Shown here in pieces: positions 1-6,600 of a stretch of DNA of 10,481 bases; within the stretch, counting starts at the first letter, position 1, and the number at the start of each line of letters is the position of its first letter. The position numbers and the translations under genes are program-made. The stretch comes from Cyclostephanos tholiformis (Eukaryota > Bacillariophyta > Thalassiosirophyceae > Thalassiosirales > Thalassiosiraceae), in contig JALLPB010001266.1 in the NCBI GenBank assembly GCA_036939975.1, forward strand, positions 1 through 10,481, read 5' to 3'. The notes beneath the pieces were generated by a model that saw only the letters and a list, made by a program, of their open reading frames with translations, searched no databases and was not told where the DNA came from.

Positions 1-19
1 CCCCCCCCCCCCCCCCCCC
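1..19. repeat. Homopolymer C19 tract at the window edge
   Basis: Nineteen consecutive C residues open the window and are followed by a further C-rich stretch (about 24-34). It may be a real poly-C tract, comparable to the G20 run at 2706-2725, or it may mark the edge of a contig or an unresolved homopolymer. It lies upstream of the coding exon that begins near 117. Confidence 0.6.
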
Positions 20-112
20 GGAACCCCCCCACCCTTCCTCAACGAACGAGCGCGCGACCATTTTTTCCCCCTCTTGCCGTGTCCCGTCAATAAAAAAACC
101 AAAACAAACAAG

Positions 113-116
113 ACAG
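113..116 (+). other. Probable 3' splice site (intron acceptor) of the SDR gene
   Basis: An ACAG/GA acceptor follows a T/C tract at 61-73. Cutting after 116 leaves an exon that begins in the glycine motif of the Rossmann fold, where the preceding beta strand should already have been encoded. The donor and exon 1 are not in the window. Confidence is limited because there is no transcript evidence. Confidence 0.4.
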
Positions 117-913
117 GAGGCCTTAGCGACGTCGGCAGGCACGCCATATTGGCCGCGCTCGAGAACGAGTCCGTTAATAAGGTCACCGTAATCACCGAAT
201 ATCCCGAGAAGTTGAACGAAACCAATTGGGATTGCGGATGCATCGGCGGTCATACGAATCCATTCGACGATCCGGCGCACGCGACGAGGTTACATATGAT
301 CAAGATCGACGACGCTTGGGTGGGCGACGTTGGTGGTAGCAGTGGCACTCTCGCCGCGCATTTCGAGGGCGCATCGGGCGTTATTAGCTGTCTTGGCCAT
401 CGTCAGCCCGGATGGAAATATCCCGAATTGATACGTCGGGGATTGATATCGCACGTCGGGAACGCGCGCGCGATCGAGGCGATGCAGATCGCGAACGTGA
501 ATAGGGCCGTGGTCGTAACGTCGATCGCGCTGAATAACGGGGGTGCCAAGGACGCCGAATGGCCGCACTGGGCGTGGAGCATCATGTCTTGTCTCTTTAG
601 GACCTTTCAGCGCGAGAGCGCAATGGACCTCAGGAGGATGGAGGCATCGTACGTCGATAGCTCGTTGGATTACCTATTCGTTAGGCCGGTCGGTATATCC
701 GAGGACAGGGTCCCCGTCGGACGGTACTACCTGCAAATTCCCGGCGAGAAGAAGTCCATCGATGTCGCGGCCGATGGCGAAATAATCGACGGCATCGTCG
801 GCGGGAACATGGCGAAGATGGACGTTGCGAGATTCATGGTCGACGAGGCGATACGTCCAACATTTCACAGGACGAGTCGCGTCGTTGGTTCGAAGCCCGG
901 TAGTCCCATGTGA
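117..913 (+). CDS. Atypical SDR / NAD(P)-binding Rossmann protein, 3' exon (5'-partial)
   Basis: This is the larger part of an atypical short-chain dehydrogenase (NAD(P)-binding, NmrA-like superfamily), presumably a nucleotide-binding oxidoreductase or sensor; the substrate is unknown. The frame begins with a nucleotide-binding glycine motif (GGLSDVGR, 116-139), followed by a helix and strand (HAILAALE, then VTVITEYPE). A GASGVISCLGHRQPG segment (384-428) matches the usual 'GADAVISCLG' strand-turn of the family, followed by VNRAVVVTSIAL and a RPVGISED segment typical of the C-terminal half. The stop is TGA at 911-913. The frame is open to the left edge, but the first in-frame ATG is only at 296, inside the fold. 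The residues before the glycine motif are lysine- and threonine-rich rather than a hydrophobic first beta strand. A pyrimidine tract (61-73) and an ACAG (113-116) look like a 3' splice site, so I place the exon start at about 117 and infer an upstream exon outside the window. It converges with the PPOX gene, 93 nt between the two stops. Confidence 0.75.
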
Positions 914-1006
914 AGTATAGGCTGGAATTGTTCTCAGAGTTTGATTTTTTTTTATGTATGATATTATCCCGGATCGTGTTATGAAACGCAGTTATCCCCC
1001 ACTGCC

Positions 1007-2196
1007 TTACGGGTTGACGCGCATTGACTCCCAACGGCACATCGATCCGTCCCCGTCGCCGTTGCCATCGTCGTTATCGTCGCCCTCCCGTCGTAATATC
1101 CCCCTCCTACCGTTCCTACCCTTCCGATCCCACTCGTCCACCCGGTGGTAATTATCGGTCAATCTCAGGTAGTCGACGCGGAACGGGTATAGTAACATCA
1201 ATAGGAAATTGTCCGGCGGGGGTAGGACCCTGCCGCTTTCTACGTCCCGTCCTCCGCGAGGCGGCATCGTCGTCATCGTCGTAGCCTTCGACGACGAAGA
1301 CGACGGTAGGAACGGCAAGCCCGGATCGTCCCAGTAGAATTGCTCCCGTGCCGAGTCCGATAGGTTGCCCCACATTTGCCTCCGTTCCGACGCGAAATAT
1401 TCCGTTGTCGTCGACGAGGTCGTTGTCGTCGCATCGTCGTCGACTTCGCCGACGAATCGAAGTCGTCCGCGAACTCGATATTGCTCGCTCGATTTCGGAA
1501 ACCTTGAGGAGGAAAAATGATTATAAAAAAAAATAAATGATCACGCACACGAACACGCACGCATCGAGGGAGTTGGAATCCATCACAGGAGTTGAAAGCA
1601 CAATCATCAAGGAAGGAAGGAAGGATGGAATCGAACGAAAAACGAAACCATGAGAAGACTCACCACCATACCATCTCGGCTACGTCGTTCCGTCCATTCC
1701 CATCGTTGCCATCGCCCGTCGTTTTCGTCGACGATGCCTCGCGTACCTTGCTCGAGCGCGAATCGGTGATCATCCTCATCACGCAATCGCCGTAGTGGTC
1801 ATAACACGTCGTCGTCTCCGCATCATCGGCCCCGCGACCGCGACCGCCGCCGCCGCCGCCATCTCCCCCCAGCGCGTCCGATATCGCACCCCTCGGCACG
1901 CCACCGAGGAAGCCGCGGAATACCACCGTGCGACAACGCGGTTCCATGCAGTCGACGTCGATCGTGGAAAGCTGGACGTAGTTCGAACCGCGTATTTTGC
2001 GCGACCTCGATATCGATGCATCGATATTCTCCCTCCAATGAACGACACCACCATCATTATCGGGCGTCGTCGTCGTCGTCGTCGATTCGTCGATGGAGGA
2101 GGAATTGTGGGGGTCGACTGCGGCGTCGGGCGGAGGACGTCCAATGTCGCATAGGCCCACGGCCTCCTCGTCCAACGACGACGATGGCGGATTCGA

Positions 2197-2228
<32 letters not shown>

Positions 2229-2520
2229 TCCTCGATGCTCGAGGGGGAGGCGTCGGTGGCGGTGGGATTACGGCGAGTCGATGACGACGGCGGCCGCCGC
2301 CTCCTTCGAGGACGGACAGACGATGGGCGAAGGCGGAGGCGGCGGGGAATGCGAATAATAACGCGTACGATGAGGATGACCGATGATGGCGGGATTGGGT
2401 GACGCAGAAGAGGAGGAGGTTAACGCCGAATGATGACAATCTCGCCGTCGTCCGTCGTTCCATATAATCGTCTTTGATTGTTGCTCCTCCTTCCTCCTCT
2501 CTGTTCTTGGTCGTCAGCAT
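1007..2520 (-). CDS. PPOX-like FMN-binding protein (Alr4036 type), plastid-targeted, two exons: complement(join(1007..1502,1664..2520))
   Basis: The protein belongs to the pyridoxamine 5'-phosphate oxidase-like split-barrel family with an Alr4036-type FMN-binding domain; its substrate is unknown. Exon 1 (2520 to 1664) starts at an ATG at 2518-2520; a second Met at residue 20 is possible. Exon 2 (1502 to 1007) ends at a TGA. Together they give 1353 nt, 450 residues. Order: a basic leader; a hydrophobic stretch (about 51-65) ending in ASAFAH, a stramenopile plastid-targeting motif; a low-complexity linker with a ten-Thr run (99-108); then the domain from about 160, with YVQLSTID (181-188), RTVVFRGF (197-204) and ITDSRSSKVR (251-260). 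The split codon at the junction yields AEMVWWFPKSSEQYRVRGRL (281-300), the family's contiguous 'aE.vWWF..t.eQfRi.G' core. Exon 2 adds WGNLSDSAREQFYW (330-343), NFLLMLLYPFRVDYLRL (384-400) and a W..MRVNP end. Odd points are a Gly/Asp-rich insertion at about 205-246 and Ser/Thr- or Asp/Gly-rich inserts at 307-322, 354-372 and 426-439. FMN binding and plastid location are inferred. Confidence 0.8.
1503..1663 (-). other. Spliceosomal intron in the PPOX-like gene (161 nt)
   Basis: On the minus strand the intron begins GTGAGT (1663 to 1658) and ends CTCCTCAAG (1511 to 1503) after a T/C-rich stretch. Removal joins TG with G to restore a Trp codon, and the reading continues directly from one conserved half of the PPOX domain into the other. 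Unspliced, exon 1 would run into TGA at 1662-1660. The match to donor, acceptor, phase and protein family together makes this call strong. Confidence 0.85.
2197..2226 (+). repeat. (CGT)10 trinucleotide microsatellite, coding
   Basis: Ten perfect CGT units on the plus strand read as ACG on the minus strand and encode ten consecutive threonines (residues 99-108) in the linker between the plastid leader and the FMN-binding domain of the PPOX-like protein. A second run of six CGT units lies at 2065-2082 and encodes Thr147-152. Both keep the reading frame. Confidence 0.9.
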
Positions 2521-2568
2521 AAATATTGGGACAGCGGAGGCAGTAAAGTAGATTGGTAGGTATCGTAT

Positions 2569-2576
2569 TATTTATA
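2569..2576 (-). promoter_or_regulatory. Possible TATA-like element of the PPOX-like gene
   Basis: The minus strand reads TATAAATA here, 48 nt before the ATG at 2520. The position fits a core promoter with a short leader, but the surrounding DNA is generally AT-rich and no transcription start is known. Confidence 0.3.
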
Positions 2577-2705
2577 TTGATTTTTTATCTACACACCTCG
2601 CACTGGACCGCCCAACCATTGACTCCGTCCGAACCCCCATCGCCCCCAAGGTGGCCATGTGCGCCGATCAACATAATTAATAATAATTAGTCGACCATCA
2701 TCCGA

Positions 2706-2725
2706 GGGGGGGGGGGGGGGGGGGG
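2706..2725 (+). repeat. Homopolymer G20 tract
   Basis: Twenty consecutive G residues follow CCGA and precede CGTGGG. A run this long could adopt a G-quadruplex or be length-variable; it could also be a sequencing or assembly inaccuracy. Confidence 0.85.
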
Positions 2726-2731
2726 CGTGGG

Positions 2732-2754
2732 TTCAGTCGTGTTTATCGACTGAA
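2732..2754. repeat. Perfect 8-bp hairpin next to the G20 tract
   Basis: TTCAGTCG (2732-2739) and CGACTGAA (2747-2754) are exact reverse complements around a 7-nt loop. No T-run follows, so it is not a classical terminator, and no gene end lies close by. Its role, if any, is unknown. Confidence 0.5.
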
Positions 2755-2825
2755 ACTAGTTATGACAACGGACAAGGGAACGACTAAGTTGACGTCTTCC
2801 GTTACCGGGGACAGGGGTAGGATGA

Positions 2826-4537
2826 AATTCCGCGATATTTGACTCATGCCAAAGTCCATCCAACCGATTTAAGGACTACGCATTTATACAGTGCTCGCAG
2901 TTGACAAGTGTCATGCTGGACGAGGGGCTGCATGAGATTGGGGAACAGGCATTTCGAGAATGCGCATCACTACAAGAGATTAAGATCCCCCCCGCGTTCA
3001 CGGTGATTAAGAAAGAGGCATTGGATGGGTGCTTGCTGTTGACAATGGTCATTCTAGGGGAGGGGATGGAGGAGGTTGGGGAAGCGGCATTTGCTGAATG
3101 CAAATCGATACATGAGATTAAGATCACCCCGCGTCAAGGTGATTAAGGAAGAGACATTTTTTGTTCGTTGCTCACAGTTGACCACCATCATTCTAGGGGA
3201 AGGGCTAGAGGAGATTTGGGAAACGGCATTTGCTGAATGTACATCGATACATGAGATTAAGATCACCCCCGCCGTTGAGGTGATACATAAGTTGGCTTTC
3301 CATCTTTCCACACAGTTGACGGGAATGTATCTTAGTGAAAGGATGCAGTAGATAGGGGAGGCGGCATTTTGAGAATGCACATTGCTACATGAAATTAAGA
3401 TCCCTCCCGCCGTCAAGGCTACTAAGGAAGAGCCATACATTCGTTGCTCACAGTTGACCACTGTTATTCTAGGAGAGGGGCTGGAGGAGATAGGGGAAGG
3501 GGCATTCAGAGGACGCACTTCGCTACATGAGATTAAGAAAAAAAGAGGATTCAGCTGGTGCTCACAGTTGACCACTGTCATTATTGGGGAGGGCCTGGAG
3601 GAGATAGGAGAGAAGGCATTCTGTGAATGCACATCGCTACGTGAGATTTTGATCACCTCTGCAGTGAATGTTATTAAGGACTCCGCATTCGAATTTTGCT
3701 TGCAGTTGACCATGGTCATTCTAGGGGAGGGGCTGGAGGAGATTGGGAGAAGGCATTTAAAGATTGCACATCGCTAAGTGAGATTTCGATCCCCCCCACT
3801 GTCACGGCTATCAAACACAGGTCATTCTGTCAGTCTACGCAGTTGGCGAGTGTCATTCTAGGGGAGGGGCTAGAGGATATTGGGGAGGAGGCATTTCAAG
3901 ATTGCACATTGCTACTTGAGATAATCATCCCTGCTTCAGTGAATGTTATTACAGACTCAGCATTCAAACGTTGCTCGCAGTTGACCACTGTAATTCTAGA
4001 GGAGGACGCATTTGCTGAATGCATATCGCTACATGAGTTATTGGTCCCCCCTGCCATCAATGTTATTGAAGACTCGGCACTTAGAGGATGCTCAAGTTTG
4101 ATGAGAGTGGTTTTCTGCGATGAAATTGAAGAATTTGTGACCTCAGAGTCAATGCAGGACTGGTAGAATCGTGGGCTTCATGTGAAGCCCCTTAGTATGT
4201 ATTCCTTTTTAGTCCAATGCAATATTCCAAAGCATTTGAATCTTCTCCGAAAAGTATGGCAGATTAACATCCATGGAATGCTTAGGCGCATTCCGTTCAT
4301 ATCCCTCAAGGATATTGATGCATATTCGGATTCCATAGATTCCAACCTTCCGCGTACAAACAGTATTTGGAAGATGCTCTGATGTTGTTGGAGCTAGCCA
4401 TTCGGAAATCAAATATCATGGAACAACTTCTTGGTCAGGACAATGGTCCTCACCTCACTGACATGAGAAAGAAAAGGCGCATTGATTCAGTCTCGATGGT
4501 TGTCATTATCGTTCCAAATGTTCCATCCTTTCTTTAG
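2826..4537 (+). pseudogene. Decayed BspA-like leucine-rich-repeat (LRR_5) gene
   Basis: Pieces in all three plus frames read as BspA-type leucine-rich repeats with the consensus 'CSQLTTVILGEGLEEIGE.AF.ECTSLHEIKIPPAV.VIK', about 46 residues per unit. Such proteins are thought to act in protein-protein binding; no enzymatic role is implied. Breaks that I can place: a 2-nt loss near 3130; in-frame TAG at 3349-3351 and TGA at 3370-3372; a 1-nt loss near 3748; in-frame TAG at 4164-4166, where the family has a Trp; and a frameshift near 4347. After the last repeat the reading continues through FCDEIEEFV, SFLVQCNIP, MLRRIPFIS and, in the next frame, LLELAIRKS and IIVPNVPSFL to TAG at 4535-4537. This tail resembles the C-terminus that I recall for Thalassiosirales LRR proteins. 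No start codon or N-terminal domain is visible upstream of the first unit, so the 5' end also appears lost. Several independent lesions make this a pseudogene rather than an intron-containing gene. Confidence 0.85.
2898..4163 (+). repeat. Tandem 138-nt (46-codon) LRR repeat array, about ten units
   Basis: The CAGTTGAC-like core of each unit (coding Q-L-T) or its equivalent falls at 2898, 3036, 3175, 3313, 3451, 3565, 3703, 3840, 3978 and 4095. The steps are 138, 139, 138, 138, 114, 138, 137, 138 and 117 nt. The 114 and 117 steps are in-frame losses of 24 and 21 nt. The 139 step combines a 2-nt loss with a 3-nt gain, and the 137 step is a 1-nt loss; these two cause frameshifts. The high nucleotide similarity between units suggests expansion by duplication or gene conversion before decay. 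Confidence 0.85.
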
Positions 4538-5355
4538 TTGATGGCAAAGTAGTCCAAACAAGATGTTAACACCGACACAGAAACAAATATCTTAGAATTC
4601 GAACTGGATGCCCACTTTAATAAATGGGAGCAGAGAGAATGTTTTCCAAAAATGGATTAGCAGGTCTGGTTGATCCCATCTTATAGAGATGGCCTCATTA
4701 CTGGCTTGATTACACAATGCAGATAATTAATTGAGGAATCGAGCATGCTGGACAAAAACCACCATCTGTTTACACGTCACACCCCATACACAAGTACTAA
4801 ATCTTTCGCAACATCACCAATCATGGATTTTGATTCCAGCGCCATTGATGGGATGCTGGAGGCTGGGGGGGTTGGTGGACAATGAATAGCTTCGCTATTT
4901 GGAAACAGTGTTCGCCCATTTTCACCTGAATGAAACTGACTAACACATTTATACATCCCATTTAACGGGCAAAACATAGGCAAGGCTGTATTCCGCTCTC
5001 GTCAAGTCATACATTCTGAATTCAAGTAAGAGTTGATGTCGAGGGGCAAAGTTAAATGGTTATAGCCGTTCAATTCAGAAAGATTTGCCTCCGCTGTGCC
5101 AAGTTTGCATCATGTATAAATCATCTGATGTATTGAATCTTCAACCTCATTACCCAGAACGCAATCATACGCTCGAGCTGTCATGTCTTTCCTCTCCTCG
5201 TCGCATCCGACATGTTAGTTTCAAAGTCGGCGATACCGTACTTAACGTACCATTTACAATCTGAGAATGTGGCATATTTGTTTCTCTAAATTTCAGGTAT
5301 TGTTTTCGTGCATTATCACCTTCTCCCGGCGCATGAAGAATAATCCAATCGCTCT
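4538..5355. other. Gene-poor region between the LRR pseudogene and the cyclophilin gene
   Basis: About 800 nt of lower-GC sequence with no coding frame that I can tie to a family. The part next to 5356 should hold the 3' UTR of the minus-strand cyclophilin gene. A minus-strand frame at 4777-4977 (66 codons from an ATG) has no recognisable motif. An imperfect inverted repeat (11 of 12 pairs) is present at 5014-5025 and 5069-5080. Confidence 0.5.
4619..4624 (+). promoter_or_regulatory. AATAAA hexamer downstream of the LRR pseudogene
   Basis: An AATAAA lies 82 nt after the last stop of the LRR pseudogene and may be a relic polyadenylation signal. Stramenopiles often do without this hexamer, and one occurrence in AT-rich DNA is weak evidence. 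Confidence 0.2.
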
Positions 5356-6600
5356 TCATACGAAAGAAGCGCTCAACATCCAACCTGGTCTCATCGTTCC
5401 TACCCATGAATGGCGCAATATGGCGTCAATTACATCTGCCGGCCTCGCTTTGATGAATACGCTTTCTCTGTCTGGTACAACGAAAGAGGAGGATCGTACA
5501 TTGATTTTCCTCATGGCATCATGCCAAGACGACGGAACATCCATCGACGACATCAGCCTCGCGCAAGCAGGAGCCGCCACGATGACGTCCAGGGCGAAAT
5601 TTTCCATCAACGGTTCCAACGTGGCACGCGCGGCGGCCTCCACCTCCTCCTCATTATCGCCGTCCCCGACGACGACAAGGTCGTCCACCGGAACCAGGAG
5701 CGTCGATGCGTGCGGCCCCAACGCCGCACGAAATCTCTCCGCGACCACTGCGTTCGGGGCCAGGATCGCGACTCGCGGTCGAACGACGAATTCGGGCACG
5801 ACGCCCGCGTACGACTCGACGTCCGGCCTGTCGTACCACGACCCGCCCCCGGGCGTGACCAGCGGGAGGAACGATCCGCAATCTGTTATGACGACGGGTA
5901 CGATGGGCCTTTCGTCGACGCAAACACCGCGACCGTCGTCGGACGACGCGGCGGCGGCGCACCCCTCGACGTGACGCAATACCTCCATCCCGGAAATCAC
6001 CTCGCCGAATATCACGTGTTTGCCATCGCACTTAGACGCAGCGTTCAACGTGACGAAGAATTGCGACGAATTGGAATTCTTCCCGCTATTGCCCATGGAT
6101 AGCAATCCCGCCCGATCGTGTTTCAGCAATAGTCCGGGACGCTCGTCCTTGAACTTCTTCCCGCCGCCATAGATGGATTCGCCGCCGGTTCCATTCCCGA
6201 AGACGAAGTCCCCGCCCTGTATAACGAAATTTTTAACGACCCGATGTATGTGGGAATTGCGATATGTCAGTCCCTTTCCCGATTCGCCCACAGGCGCCGG
6301 CCTCGCCGTAGTTGGCCTCCTCTCGCCACCGGAGACGGCCACGTCCAGGGAGTTTCCACCGTTCGTGCAAAGGGTGGCGAAGTTCTCGCATGCCATGGGT
6401 GCGACGTCCCAATACAGTTTGAAGACGACGCGACTACCGTGGGGAGGTAAGTCCGTAACGATCGTCGTGGTCTTCGTACCATCCTTGTTCGATGGAAGTT
6501 TGCAACTCCACTCTATTTTTTTTTTTCGATGGTTATTAGCGCCCACCAATGAATGCATACCCATTCGCGAACGGCATGATGAAAATGAATGTGAAATCAT
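5356..6600 (-). CDS. Cyclophilin-type peptidyl-prolyl cis-trans isomerase with an extra C-terminal domain (414 aa)
   Basis: Cyclophilins catalyse cis-trans isomerisation of Xaa-Pro bonds during protein folding. The domain spans about residues 55-245: VVFKLYWDVAPMACENFATL (58-77), then IHRVVKNFVIQGGDFVFGNG (118-137), SMGNSGKNSNSSQFF (168-182) and CDGKHVIFGEV (191-201). By alignment to cyclophilin A, the catalytic Arg55 is Arg120, Gln63 is Gln128, Gln111 is Gln180, Phe113 is Phe182 and His126 is His195. The Trp121 position, important for cyclosporin binding, is Lys190. About 20 extra residues (88-109) sit before the 'HRV' strand. ESIYGGGKKFKDE is a GESIYG-type loop seen in many eukaryotic cyclophilins. 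Residues 271-414 form an additional domain with alternating hydrophobic strands (RVAILAP, STLLVPVDD, LDVIVAAPA) that I cannot assign. The start is the ATG at 6600; Met13 or Met15 could also serve, and no signal peptide is evident. The gene is GC-rich, unlike the pseudogene and transposon on either side. It probably acts in cytosol or nucleus, but that is an inference. Confidence 0.85.
   Translation of the reverse strand: MISHSFSSCRSRMGMHSLVGANNHRKKKIEWSCKLPSNKDGTKTTTIVTDLPPHGSRVVFKLYWDVAPMACENFATLCTNGGNSLDVAVSGGERRPTTARPAPVGESGKGLTYRNSHIHRVVKNFVIQGGDFVFGNGTGGESIYGGGKKFKDERPGLLLKHDRAGLLSMGNSGKNSNSSQFFVTLNAASKCDGKHVIFGEVISGMEVLRHVEGCAAAASSDDGRGVCVDERPIVPVVITDCGSFLPLVTPGGGSWYDRPDVESYAGVVPEFVVRPRVAILAPNAVVAERFRAALGPHASTLLVPVDDLVVVGDGDNEEEVEAAARATLEPLMENFALDVIVAAPACARLMSSMDVPSSWHDAMRKINVRSSSFVVPDRESVFIKARPADVIDAILRHSWVGTMRPGWMLSASFV

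Larger units (their letters stand above)
2521..2825. other. Intergenic region between the PPOX-like gene and the LRR pseudogene
   Basis: About 300 nt without a supportable gene. The left part is AT-rich and should hold the promoter of the minus-strand PPOX-like gene. The right part holds a G20 homopolymer (2706-2725) and, six bases after it, a perfect 8-bp inverted repeat (TTCAGTCG, loop TGTTTAT, CGACTGAA; 2732-2754). I see no tRNA or other RNA gene. Confidence 0.6.

Noticed and set aside
1795..2402. Long plus-strand open frames rich in Arg and Ser opposite the PPOX-like gene
   Set aside because: They are mirror frames of the minus-strand CGT/GTC-rich exon; the proteins are low-complexity, and the minus strand has family motifs, a plastid leader and matching splice sites.
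3054..3719. Minus-strand 221-codon frame opposite the LRR array
   Set aside because: It is the antisense shadow of the repeat: its Ser/Asn/Cys-rich repeats follow the same 138-nt period, and only the plus strand gives LRR motifs.
4777..4977. Minus-strand 66-codon frame beginning at an ATG
   Set aside because: No family similarity, no upstream signals, and a short frame in a gene-poor stretch; not enough to call a gene.
5165..5407. Minus-strand 80-codon frame overlapping the 3' end of the cyclophilin gene, as a possible extension in another frame
   Set aside because: No conserved motif and no clear splice pair joins it to the upstream frame; the 414-residue frame ends cleanly at 5356. A frameshifted or alternatively spliced tail cannot be fully excluded.
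5267..6102. Plus-strand open frames of 230-235 codons overlapping the cyclophilin gene
   Set aside because: They are antisense to clear cyclophilin and C-terminal coding sequence, have no recognisable motifs, and arise from the GC-rich codon pattern.
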